In this document: in pieces, positions 15,817 to 24,298 of the stretch
Layout of the letters: each line of letters opens with the position of its first letter
Numbering within the stretch: the first letter of the stretch is position 1
Source: a bacterium UBP15_UBA6099
GTDB lineage: Bacteria; UBP15; UBA6099
Assembly (NCBI GenBank): GCA_002435745.1
Contig: DIWT01000030.1
Coordinates: 1 to 39,223, forward strand
Length of the DNA: 39,223 nucleotides
Reading direction: 5' to 3'
Made by a program: the position numbers and the translations under genes
Notes under the pieces: model-generated
Database searches by the model: none
What the model saw: only the letters and a program-made list of their open reading frames with translations
Told to the model about the DNA's origin: nothing

Positions 15817-16036
15817 CCATCCGGCAACACTTATTATCTGCCCATCTGTTAAGCATAAACATTGCGGATGATTTGAAACAAATAAGGTTGTTATATTGAA
15901 TAATTGCTGATTAAATTATCGTGGCCAGCATTCAAAAGATAATTCTCGACTCGTCTATTTATCTCTGGTTTTTGAAAATAATCTGGTCTATTCAGGCGAT
16001 ATATGAATTCAATGCAGTTTATTCTTTGCAAAAACG
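15817..16036. other. A+T-rich intergenic stretch, no feature seen
   Basis: This 220-bp A+T-rich gap separates the toxin-antitoxin pair from the convergent unknown gene. I see no gene, RNA, clear terminator or repeat in it. Confidence 0.5.
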
Positions 16037-16459
16037 TTATTTTGTGATCGCCGCCAAATCAGAACAAGAACATCTACAACCCCTAATTTTATAACCCCTC
16101 CAATACTTGTCGCCATCCCATTCTAACTCGCAAAAAAAGTATTCTTTGCCACATTCAACACATACATGGTCTACATCATATTGAACATGCTCAAATATGT
16201 CTAAAGAGATTTTATTGATGGCCCTAAGCGCCGCTCCTTTCTCTTTTTTTGACAAACGATCAAATGATGTTGTTGATAATTCATGGGGCATAATTTCAGC
16301 TCGATATATTTTCCAACATATCCACTTTTCCGCCTTTTTCATCGATGAATGCGATCTTGATAGTTTTACAGAAGAACGACCATAGTAATTGGTGTTAACA
16401 GCAACAGTTGCTTTGTATTTCGGTTCCATTACTTCCTGAATCGCAATATCGCGTTTCAT
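16037..16459 (-). CDS. Unknown small protein with Cys-rich C terminus
   Basis: I do not recognise this 140-residue protein. The first 95 residues are basic and mixed helical, without membrane segments. The last 40 hold six cysteines: Cys100 and Cys103 (CVECG), Cys110, and Cys128, 130 and 132 (CRCSC), a likely metal site. An AAAGGAG about 11 nt before the ATG supports translation. The codons and flanks are A+T-rich like the neighbouring toxin-antitoxin pair, so it probably belongs to the same transferred patch. It is convergent with the toxin-antitoxin genes. Confidence 0.55.
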   Translation of the reverse strand: MKRDIAIQEVMEPKYKATVAVNTNYYGRSSVKLSRSHSSMKKAEKWICWKIYRAEIMPHELSTTSFDRLSKKEKGAALRAINKISLDIFEHVQYDVDHVCVECGKEYFFCELEWDGDKYWRGYKIRGCRCSCSDLAAITK

Positions 16460-16657
16460 TTGTTTTAACTCTCCTTTGCGGTTTTTACAAAATGAATATT
16501 ACCATATATTCATACGGGGCAACACACATAGGTTTGTGAGTGTATAACAATTTGAGCGTCAACGATGTATTCTTATATGACAGATATTTGGCACACTTAT
16601 CACATGCTCACCGCAGCTGTAATCAATCTCGTTATTTAGAGGCTCGGCGGACTGATG

Positions 16658-18883
16658 TCAAAGAGAGGCTTTGTCGTATATGGTCAGGAAGGTTGCTTCG
16701 TTGAGGGTGTCTAGGCCGAGTTCCGTCAGGATATTCTCAAGGGTCTTTCCTCTGACGGCTAAGTATTGTTTGAGATATTTCTCCGCCTCGTCGATACTAG
16801 CGAGCTTGAAACTAACATAGGACATCAGAAGCAACGCGTCCGCATTCGAGGGGTTTCTTTTGATTAGTTCCTGAAGAATCGTCCCGGCTTCTTCGTATTT
16901 GTCCTGCATGGAAAGGACGGCTGCCAAGTTGTGCGCGGCAAGCTGCGATTTCGGTTCCAGTCGGCGCGCTTCGATGAGTTGCCTGCGGGCGTCTTCAAGC
17001 CGCAACAGCCTGCGATATGATATTCCAAGATAAAGACGCAGCTCAAAATCTGAAGGGAACTGTTCGACAAGAGCGGAATACGAGGCGGCGGCTGCCTTAT
17101 AATCGCCCAACAGCAGATGGCATCTGGCGGCCATCGCTTTTGAGGGCGCGTGGTTGGGCGCGAGCCACAGCGAGCGTTGGAACTGCTCCAGAGCTTCGGC
17201 ATGCTTGCCTTTCTTGAACTGTATGCTCCCGATTCTGAAATATACCGGAGCGTAATTCGGCTGAATGTCGCGGGCCTTGAAAAAAGACCAGAGAGATTCG
17301 TCCGTTTTGCCGGCGTCATTCAGCGACGCAGCGTAATGAAAAATGAGTTCTTCGTCATAAGGAGCGGCTTCGATGGCGCGCCGTGCGTGGAGTTCGGCCT
17401 CATCGAAATCGAGATTGTTCGAGGCTTCCACGCTTTTTCGGAACATTACGTCGGCGACAGTTTGGGGGCCGTATATCATGAGGCACGCGCAGAGGAATAT
17501 CAGCGCGGCTAGCGGAAGTTCGTATCTGGCCGCCGTTGAAGGTTTTGCATTATGGTTGCGCGACACGGAAGCGCCGCTTGACCTCAGTACCGATGCGCAA
17601 CCGGCGAACGCAGCGAGCGGAAACCACTCCAACGGACTGTATATGACGGACTGAAAAGCTAAGCCCCTGAAAAGAATTCCGGCGGCGGCGGAACAAAGGG
17701 CGGCGGCAATGATTTTGTCTTCGACGCAAAGCGGGGTTCGCCCGCTGATGTTCTTTGCCGAAACGCGGAAGAAAGAAAACACGAAGAAGAGCAGGGCGGC
17801 AAGGCCGATGAATCCTGTCTGCGCGGCCATCTGAATGTAATCGTTATAAATGTGCGAAACATAAATAAAATCCAAATCGCTGTTTCTGGCAAGCGAGTCT
17901 TTAGCGTAAAGAGGGAGAAAGATTTTGAGGTTGCCGGCGCCGACGCCCAAGAGCGGGTTGTCCAAAGCCATTTCCGCGCCGCCGCGCCACATGACCAAAC
18001 GCGGTTTGCCTTCGCCGGACGCGAACGATATAGAGCTTTGCGCCCTGTGAACGATGTTCGAGCCGCGCGGAGAATATTTGTATGTGTATGCGGCAAAAAG
18101 CGCTCCCACTAGAGCAATCGCGATGGAAAGCTTGATGAGCGCGCGAAAACGTTTTCTGTCAATAATCAACAAGCAGACGAACAGAGCGGCGAAGGCTGCG
18201 ATGCCCGCAAGCCATGCGCTCCGGCTGTAGCTTATCAGCAGGCATATCAGAAGCATGAGGCAGCTTGCGCCCCAGAACAGCTTTGCCAGCCTTCTTTCTG
18301 TCAATATCATGAGGACTACCGCGAAAACGAAGTTCCACAGGATATATCCGCCCAGAATGTTCGGGTCGTCGAACATTCCGGCCACCCTCACGCCCCAGTC
18401 AACGTACCAGTACGGAAAAATCCTTATGTATTGAAGGAGAGCTATTATAGACATGAGAACGGCGGCGACCACCGAAACGGACATCAGCGTTTTAATCTGC
18501 CTTGAATCGCGGATGATTGCGGCCGCTGATATGAACATCAAAGAAAAACCGATAAACAGCATGATGTCCTTTAGGGCCAGATAACGGTTTGACGCCACTG
18601 CGAAAGAGGCAATCGTAGCAAGAGTCAGCAATAAGATTGAAACGCCGAAAGGGGCGCGCAAAGCGCGAGCCGCAGGCGCTCCGCCTCGGAACATGGAGAC
18701 AGTCGCAAATAACACGGCTATTCCTGTCATGAAGAACGCTGTCTTTACGCCGTACGGATTATATGCGGCAGGCAGCGCCGCGAACGGGCACAATGCGAAC
18801 AGCGACATCAAAACGAAACGGCCCGCCTTTGCGCAGCCGTCGGCGTGTTCCGCAATATGATTGTGTTGAGCGTTTTCAGCCAT
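16658..18883 (-). CDS. O-antigen ligase/polymerase-like protein with C-terminal TPR repeats
   Basis: Proteins of this type (Wzy/WaaL/PilO-like) transfer or polymerise lipid-linked glycans, or glycosylate surface proteins, at the periplasmic face. The first ~470 of 741 residues form about 12 membrane segments. Family landmarks are SYSRSAWLAG, the GVGAGNLKIFLPLYA loop and SHIYNDYIQMAAQTG before the last segments. From about 485 to 720 there are repeated TPR units (for example NYAPVYFRIGSIQFKKGKHA and PSDFELRLYLGISYRRL), a common extension in bacterial O-antigen-ligase-like proteins. The ATG lies 13 nt after the stop of the upstream cyclase without a clear ribosome site, so coupling is likely. 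It is the last gene of the cyclase operon. Confidence 0.85.
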   Translation of the reverse strand: MAENAQHNHIAEHADGCAKAGRFVLMSLFALCPFAALPAAYNPYGVKTAFFMTGIAVLFATVSMFRGGAPAARALRAPFGVSILLLTLATIASFAVASNRYLALKDIMLFIGFSLMFISAAAIIRDSRQIKTLMSVSVVAAVLMSIIALLQYIRIFPYWYVDWGVRVAGMFDDPNILGGYILWNFVFAVVLMILTERRLAKLFWGASCLMLLICLLISYSRSAWLAGIAAFAALFVCLLIIDRKRFRALIKLSIAIALVGALFAAYTYKYSPRGSNIVHRAQSSISFASGEGKPRLVMWRGGAEMALDNPLLGVGAGNLKIFLPLYAKDSLARNSDLDFIYVSHIYNDYIQMAAQTGFIGLAALLFFVFSFFRVSAKNISGRTPLCVEDKIIAAALCSAAAGILFRGLAFQSVIYSPLEWFPLAAFAGCASVLRSSGASVSRNHNAKPSTAARYELPLAALIFLCACLMIYGPQTVADVMFRKSVEASNNLDFDEAELHARRAIEAAPYDEELIFHYAASLNDAGKTDESLWSFFKARDIQPNYAPVYFRIGSIQFKKGKHAEALEQFQRSLWLAPNHAPSKAMAARCHLLLGDYKAAAASYSALVEQFPSDFELRLYLGISYRRLLRLEDARRQLIEARRLEPKSQLAAHNLAAVLSMQDKYEEAGTILQELIKRNPSNADALLLMSYVSFKLASIDEAEKYLKQYLAVRGKTLENILTELGLDTLNEATFLTIYDKASL

Positions 18884-18896
18884 TGTTAATATATTT

Positions 18897-20366
18897 TCAG
18901 TCGTCTATCAAAAGGCGGTAAACGGTGATGGAGGAGGATTTTCCTTTGACGGCGGCTTCGAGCGGATCGGAATAGCGGAAGGCGTCTTTGGTCTTTGCGA
19001 AGGTGGAGGCGCTGACGAGGATGGGTATGTTGTCTTTGCTGGAAAGGGATTTGATGCGCGCGGCGAGGTTCACGTTGTCTCCGATTACGGTGTATTCCAT
19101 GCGGCGGACGCTGCCGATGTTGCCCGCGACCGCGGGGCCGGAGTTTATGCCGATGCAGACGTTGAAGGGGGATCGGCCTTCGCGCAGCCATTTCTCGTTC
19201 AGAAGGACGAGTTTCTCTTGAAGTTTCACGGCGCAGGAGACGGCTTTCATCTCGCTGTCGGGGTCTGCGAGGGGCGCGCCCCAGAACGCCATGACGTTGT
19301 CGCCTATGAATTTGTCCAGAGCGCCGTCGTGCTCGAACACGGTGTCTATCGCGGCCGAGAAGAATTCATTGAGGTCGGACAGGAGTTGTTCCGGGGGCGA
19401 GGTTTTCATAAGGAGGCTGAAATTGGTCACTTCGGTGAACATGATGGAGACGTTGCGGAGTTCGCCGCCGGGGTCGATCTTGTCCGGGGTTTTAAGGATT
19501 TCCTCGGCGACTGAGCGAGAAAGGTAGGAAGTGAAGGTGTCGCGGATTTTTATTTTGCGCATTTCGTGGTGGATGCGGGAGCGGAGCTTTTCGCCGAGCA
19601 GGAGAGTGTTTTCGACGGTCTGTTTGACGGCTTCCAAGAAGGTTATGGTCTCTTTGTCAAAACGCTCCGGGGGAGAGTTCAGGACGGAGATTACGCCTTT
19701 TACGTTTCCGGCGTATTGAAGGGGGAATGCCGCAAGGTGGGAAACGGAGGCTAGGCCGCCGTCAGGCCCGGTCCACACCATGCGGGAGTCGTGCGCGGGG
19801 CTGGCGCTGACGATGAAATGTCGCGTTTCGGCGACCTTGTAGAAAAGATGCCCCTCGGGCAGAGGGGCCGCGCCGGGGTCTCTCCATGGTCTGAGCGTAC
19901 CGTCCGGCCCGAAGACATGTATGGCGGTTTCATTCGTCTGGCATCTGTCCGCGAACGCGTTTTCAAGAGTGGCGAACAGCTTGTCTTCATCAATATTGCC
20001 GCGCGTCGCGCGTATCAGTTCGTGAATGTATTCGAGCGAGTCGTTGTTTTCCCGCTCCTTGCGGAGTATGTGCGCGAACATGACGGAGAAGATGGCAATA
20101 AAAACGACAGACGTCACGTGATCGGGGCTGAAGTTGCCGTATTTGGAATATTTGATGATGACGAGCGGGCCTTGCAGGACGCAGATGATAAGGGAGACCG
20201 CGATGGCGCCGGAGCGGCGGAAGTTAAGACCGGCATAAACTATGGGGACGGCCAGAAGCATGCGAACCCAGCCCAAGCCCCAGTGCTCCCGGTCGAAGTA
20301 ATGGGCTACCGAAACAAGGAGGACGATTGCGACGCTCAGGGCAGCTAGGGTTGCTGTCTTTTTCAT
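18897..20366 (-). CDS. Class III adenylyl cyclase, C2-like subunit (metal Asp replaced by Glu)
   Basis: The 489-residue protein has 3-4 N-terminal membrane segments (about 8-100), a GAF-like sensor region (120-255), a short helical linker and a class III cyclase homology domain (300-485). The substrate residues are intact: Lys352 in DKFIGD, Asp430 in VIGD, and the transition-state pair Asn433/Arg437 in VNLAAR. Lys plus Asp predicts ATP as substrate. The second metal Asp is present (Asp356), but the first is Glu312 (FTEVTNF instead of FxDI). This resembles the C2 half of two-domain cyclases. ATG 20366 overlaps the upstream stop by ATGA. An upstream frame extension lies inside that gene and lacks support. 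Confidence 0.9.
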   Translation of the reverse strand: MKKTATLAALSVAIVLLVSVAHYFDREHWGLGWVRMLLAVPIVYAGLNFRRSGAIAVSLIICVLQGPLVIIKYSKYGNFSPDHVTSVVFIAIFSVMFAHILRKERENNDSLEYIHELIRATRGNIDEDKLFATLENAFADRCQTNETAIHVFGPDGTLRPWRDPGAAPLPEGHLFYKVAETRHFIVSASPAHDSRMVWTGPDGGLASVSHLAAFPLQYAGNVKGVISVLNSPPERFDKETITFLEAVKQTVENTLLLGEKLRSRIHHEMRKIKIRDTFTSYLSRSVAEEILKTPDKIDPGGELRNVSIMFTEVTNFSLLMKTSPPEQLLSDLNEFFSAAIDTVFEHDGALDKFIGDNVMAFWGAPLADPDSEMKAVSCAVKLQEKLVLLNEKWLREGRSPFNVCIGINSGPAVAGNIGSVRRMEYTVIGDNVNLAARIKSLSSKDNIPILVSASTFAKTKDAFRYSDPLEAAVKGKSSSITVYRLLIDD

Positions 20367-21310
20367 GTCAGGCCCGTGATTAAAAGGAGCGCGGCGAGGG
20401 CGGTGAAAAGGCATGCCGCAGGGACGGCGCTCCTAAATTTAGAGAATGTAATATAAGTTGAAAGAATCATGATGACGACGCTGGCCGCAAGCCCGGCGAC
20501 GGCGGTTCCGAGTGGCGTCTTCGTGACTATCGCCACGCCCGCGAACGAAGGGGCGCTTAGAAAAACAGACATAAGCGCGAGAGCTATAAGCATCCCGGAA
20601 GGAGAGGTTCCCCATAATTTAAGCCTGTTCCAGACGGCGAAGAACAGGCAGAACACCGCAAGATACATCGGGAACACCTGAGCTGTGTTGACTATGAGCC
20701 GCCACGGCTCTATTTTGAAATCGAACCCGAAGTTATTCATGCCCCAAGCCATATATAGGGCGAGGGCGGCTGAGATTGCCAACCCGGCGATAGAGTTGAC
20801 AATCAGCCCTTTGCGGCCAAGCCCCAGTTTTTCCATCGCGTCAGGGTCGGAGATAGTCCAATACGCGGGCAGCCACAGGCCCAGAGCAAGAACGAAAGCC
20901 GCAACCGGCGGGTTGCTGAAAAAAAGCGTGTTCCATGTTTGGAACAGTATGGTCGCGGTGGCGAGCAGGAGCGCGCGTTTTACGGTCAGGCCCCCGGAAA
21001 ATATAAGAGCGCCGCCGAACCCAAGAATGTATAGCGTTCCCACCAGTATGTCTTTCGTCTCGACGGATATAGCTCCCTTTCCCCAGAAGATGGAAAGGAC
21101 GCCTGACACAAGGCTGCCGAAGGCCAGAATGATGGACGCTTTGATAATGATAGAATTGGCGAACGCGCCGGGACGGGATTGCTCTTGGAAAGAATCCATA
21201 GCCGCGCTGATATCTGCTGCGACGGCCACGCCGTAAGCGGAGGCGGGAGCCGCCCCCTGTTCGCGTCGCTCGCGGTTCGCTCCGTTGTCATGTTGCGAGT
21301 CGTTCTTCAT
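20363..21310 (-). CDS. Multi-pass membrane protein, function unknown
   Basis: The 315-residue protein has a polar N-terminal ~50 residues and then about eight hydrophobic segments to the C terminus. Short conserved-looking loops such as YWTISDPDAMEKLG and NNFGFDFKIEPWR lie between them. No transporter, protease or enzyme motif is evident. It starts 24 nt after the preceding membrane-protein gene and ends in an ATGA overlap with the second cyclase, so it is an integral member of the cyclase operon. A role in sensing or in scaffolding the cyclases is conceivable but rests only on context. Confidence 0.75.
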   Translation of the reverse strand: MKNDSQHDNGANRERREQGAAPASAYGVAVAADISAAMDSFQEQSRPGAFANSIIIKASIILAFGSLVSGVLSIFWGKGAISVETKDILVGTLYILGFGGALIFSGGLTVKRALLLATATILFQTWNTLFFSNPPVAAFVLALGLWLPAYWTISDPDAMEKLGLGRKGLIVNSIAGLAISAALALYMAWGMNNFGFDFKIEPWRLIVNTAQVFPMYLAVFCLFFAVWNRLKLWGTSPSGMLIALALMSVFLSAPSFAGVAIVTKTPLGTAVAGLAASVVIMILSTYITFSKFRSAVPAACLFTALAALLLITGLT

Positions 21311-21334
21311 TTGTTTCCGGTCCGGCTCCTCCGA

Positions 21335-22186
21335 CTAGATGCTGACTGTCTTAATGAATAAATAGTGAATGACGAAAGCCGCCAGCAGGGGTCTGGTCGT
21401 GCGGCAGTAGAAATATGTCATTCCAAGAGCGACATGGCAGGAGAAGCTCTGCATGATGGAGCCGCCGATGGCTATTTCAAGTTTCATGTCATAGCTGAGT
21501 ATTGAAGGGATCCAGTAAACAAACAAGATAAATATGTTGAGGGCGATAGGCAGAATGATGTTGTAGCGGAACTCCATGAACCTGCGCATCAGGACGCCGT
21601 AGAGGATTCCCCAAAGGACGCCGTAATAGAGGGCGCTGGTGGCGGCAAACCAGATATATTTATTTAACGGTAGTACGTCGACGCCCATTTTTCTTATGAA
21701 CGCCTGACCGATCCAGACGTATGAAATCAGGACTGACGCCGCAAGAGCGGTGAAAACTATTTCCGCTCCCGGCTTGACCTGCGTGGTGTAGCCGAGAGAT
21801 TGAAACACAAGCGGGTTTGCCCTGTTGACTTTCGAGAGGCAGAACAAGGACGGAATTATCAAAAACAGAAAATTGTAGGAAAAACCGAGAGGGATAGGGA
21901 TAGTGGCTGCGGCGAACAGGGCGGCGGCGGAGGAGTACCATAGCCAGCCCGAAACAGGCAGCCCTCCCGCGATGACTATGGCGGCGGGAAACATGTAAAC
22001 GAGAAAGACGGAGATGAAGAAGATTTCCCTGCGCATTCCCGGCGGGATTATGCTCACCCCCGGAATCAGCATGGCCATTAAAGGGATGAAAGCCAGCAGG
22101 CATCTGCGGAAAGCCGGGTCGGCGGTTATCTTGAATTTCTGGAAGCCGGGATAATAATCGGCTCCGGTTGCGAATGGCGCGCTCAT
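21335..22186 (-). CDS. Multi-pass membrane protein, CPBP-like C terminus
   Basis: The 283-residue protein has about eight hydrophobic segments. Its last segment (GMTYFYCRTTRPLLAAFVIH, with His274) resembles the final motif of CPBP/Abi intramembrane proteases. The expected glutamate pair (EExxxR) is absent: the matching helix reads LYYGVLWGILYGVLMRR. If it is a CPBP relative, it is probably not a protease. The ATG overlaps the stop of the first cyclase by ATGA, indicating coupled translation. The function is unknown, and the CPBP similarity is a weak call by eye. Confidence 0.7.
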   Translation of the reverse strand: MSAPFATGADYYPGFQKFKITADPAFRRCLLAFIPLMAMLIPGVSIIPPGMRREIFFISVFLVYMFPAAIVIAGGLPVSGWLWYSSAAALFAAATIPIPLGFSYNFLFLIIPSLFCLSKVNRANPLVFQSLGYTTQVKPGAEIVFTALAASVLISYVWIGQAFIRKMGVDVLPLNKYIWFAATSALYYGVLWGILYGVLMRRFMEFRYNIILPIALNIFILFVYWIPSILSYDMKLEIAIGGSIMQSFSCHVALGMTYFYCRTTRPLLAAFVIHYLFIKTVSI

Positions 22187-23718
22187 GTCCGCTCCAGCGA
22201 GAGACTGAAAAGTCTGCCGAATTCAGGCGGCGAATCAGGGATTTCCGTCAGCGCGGATGATAGGTTAGACGCTCCGGCCGCGCTTTCGGAGATTATGGTT
22301 TTTTTGTTCAGAGTCCGGGACAGAGACTCCATTTTTACCGCCTTTTCGACTTCCTCGCCCATGATGGTGAATGTTTTCTTGCGCTCGTCGCCGAGGTTGC
22401 CGATAAGCGCCTTGCAGGTGTGGATGGCGATGCCGGAGGAGAGAGGGATCATGGAGCGTCGCGCCCAGTCGGAGTTGAGGGAATCGAGCGCGCGGGACAT
22501 CTCGGCGGCAGCCTTGACGGCGCGAGCGGCGTGTTCCGGGTCGGGGGCCGGCGCCCCCCAGTACGCGATTATGCAGTCCCCGATGAATTTGTCTATCGTT
22601 CCTTTGTTGTCGAAAATGACGTCCACCATCGCGGTGAAGTATTCATTGAGCTGGCTGACAAGATCCTTGGGCGAGACTTTTTCAGAGATGGCCGTGAAGT
22701 CCCTGATGTCTGAAACCAGCACGGTCACTTCCTCCCAGCGCCCCTTGAGCAGGCCGGGCCGTTCGAGAACATAGTCCGCCACGGAAGAAGAGACAAAGCG
22801 GGAAAACAGCTCGCGCATCTGTTCCTCGCGCAGTTTCTCCTGCTGGCTTTCTTTTTCCTGAAAGATGTTGTGAATAGCGCTTCCGGCGGTCTCAGCGATC
22901 GCTTTCGCGATGGACATGTCTTTATCGGAAAAGTTCTCGTTGTTTTTCTTGTCCATAAGGAGGAATGAGCCGTAGACGGAACTTTCGAATGAAACGGGGA
23001 CGAGCAGAGCGGATTTGACGTGGGCGGCGCGGGGGCCGACTGACAGGCGTTTGTCGTGTCCGGCGCTGTTGGTGGATATCTGGGCGTTGCCGCGCGCGCA
23101 CCAGAGCAGAATGTTGTCGGGTGTCGGCTCTACGGTTTCCTCGCCGGGAGGGTCTTGGGAGAACACGGAGAACAGAGAGCATTTGCCGGGTTCGTTTTCG
23201 CCGTCGCGGCAGACTAAGGCCGCGCCTCCCGCCGCTTCGGTCAGAACGACCGCCTCCTCGCATGAGCGCCGGATTATCGAACTTTCGTCCGGTTCGGCCA
23301 GAATCCTCATGAAAACTTGCGACAAAGTGTCGACGTACCTGCTTGTTTTTCGCGTTTTTCCGACCGTGCCCCCTACGAATATGCCGAAGAAAATATAAAA
23401 AAGGAGTATTATAATCGCCGATGACGGGTCGAAATCGTATGTTGACGAACGCGCCGCAACCGGGATAATCGGAACGAACATAAAGATGTTTATCAGGCTG
23501 CTGATTATGCTTCCGGTGTAACCGAAGGCGGCTCCCGCGTGGTATAGCGGAGCAATCATCAGAAATCTCAGGTAGATGTGGCTTTTCCATTCTCCTGCGA
23601 AAGAAACATAAAAGACGGCGTATGCAACAAGGAACTCAAAGACGATCAATGCCCAGCGGGCTTTGTCTGATAGGGTTATTTGTTTTACGTCAGGTTTACC
23701 GCCGTCCGGGATTCGCAT
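22183..23718 (-). CDS. Class III cyclase homologue, C1-like subunit (transition-state residues lost)
   Basis: The 511-residue protein has the same plan as the downstream cyclase: about four membrane segments (22-118), a GAF-like domain (130-285), a helical linker and a cyclase domain (326-510). The metal site is intact (Asp337 in VSDIRDFT, Asp381 in DKFIGD), as is Lys377. The substrate half is degenerate: Asp, Asn and Arg of the GDxVNxAxR motif are Glu455, Glu458 and Lys462 (GEEVEKAVK), and a normally conserved Gly in the preceding loop is Cys (HTCKALIG). A homodimer should be inactive or weak. It is the first gene of the five-gene operon. The ATG has no clear ribosome site. Confidence 0.9.
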   Translation of the reverse strand: MRIPDGGKPDVKQITLSDKARWALIVFEFLVAYAVFYVSFAGEWKSHIYLRFLMIAPLYHAGAAFGYTGSIISSLINIFMFVPIIPVAARSSTYDFDPSSAIIILLFYIFFGIFVGGTVGKTRKTSRYVDTLSQVFMRILAEPDESSIIRRSCEEAVVLTEAAGGAALVCRDGENEPGKCSLFSVFSQDPPGEETVEPTPDNILLWCARGNAQISTNSAGHDKRLSVGPRAAHVKSALLVPVSFESSVYGSFLLMDKKNNENFSDKDMSIAKAIAETAGSAIHNIFQEKESQQEKLREEQMRELFSRFVSSSVADYVLERPGLLKGRWEEVTVLVSDIRDFTAISEKVSPKDLVSQLNEYFTAMVDVIFDNKGTIDKFIGDCIIAYWGAPAPDPEHAARAVKAAAEMSRALDSLNSDWARRSMIPLSSGIAIHTCKALIGNLGDERKKTFTIMGEEVEKAVKMESLSRTLNKKTIISESAAGASNLSSALTEIPDSPPEFGRLFSLSLERT

Positions 23719-23869
23719 AAGGTTTTTGATCTCAGCCGTTCGATTATGAATCTCGAAAGACTTGCCGATTAAGAATGAAAATTACGGAGTTCATTTTACC
23801 CAATATAGCAATAATATGGAAGCAATAATAAATAGAGTATGAATTAGGGTAAGACATATCCGTTTGTAG

Positions 23870-24229
23870 TTAGATGATTGCGGGGAGGCCCATGGGAGTT
23901 GTGGAATCGAGCAGAAGATGGGTCATGTATGCTGAAAGCATTGCTTTCAGAGCGAGCTTGTTGTCGCTGGAAGCGTCCTTGAGGTTGTCCACTGCGGCGA
24001 GAGCCAGAGCGGCGGAGCCGAGGGTGAAATAGCTGTGGAAGAAACGTCTGTGCCGCCTGTGAAGGGGCGGCTCAAGGATGTCCGGGAGGGAGCCTGCGAG
24101 CGCGCCGAACAGGAAATGGGCTATTGCGTCGTCCCGCTCGATTTCCTTGTCAGAAAGAGTTCTTTCGACGGCGTAGAACGACGCTCCGGCTATCCCGCCG
24201 ACAACGGCGTGCAGATTTGTTAAAGGCAT
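23870..24229 (-). CDS. YdjM/DUF457-family membrane-bound metal-dependent hydrolase-like protein
   Basis: This 119-residue protein has the histidine/aspartate pattern of the family: an N-terminal His in LHAVVGG, SLPDILEP with HRRHRRFFHS in the middle, and HLLLDSTTPMGLP near the end. Two to three hydrophobic stretches place it in the inner membrane. The family is predicted to hydrolyse phosphodiesters or phosphomonoesters, but no substrate is proven; E. coli YdjM is SOS-regulated. I chose ATG 24229, with GGAGG 8 nt upstream, over a TTG at 24247. Confidence 0.8.
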   Translation of the reverse strand: MPLTNLHAVVGGIAGASFYAVERTLSDKEIERDDAIAHFLFGALAGSLPDILEPPLHRRHRRFFHSYFTLGSAALALAAVDNLKDASSDNKLALKAMLSAYMTHLLLDSTTPMGLPAII

Positions 24230-24298
24230 GTCCCGAGCCTCCAGCAAAGCATATACGAATGTATAAACAAACGGCTCTCCAGCGTCAACCCGGTAGCG

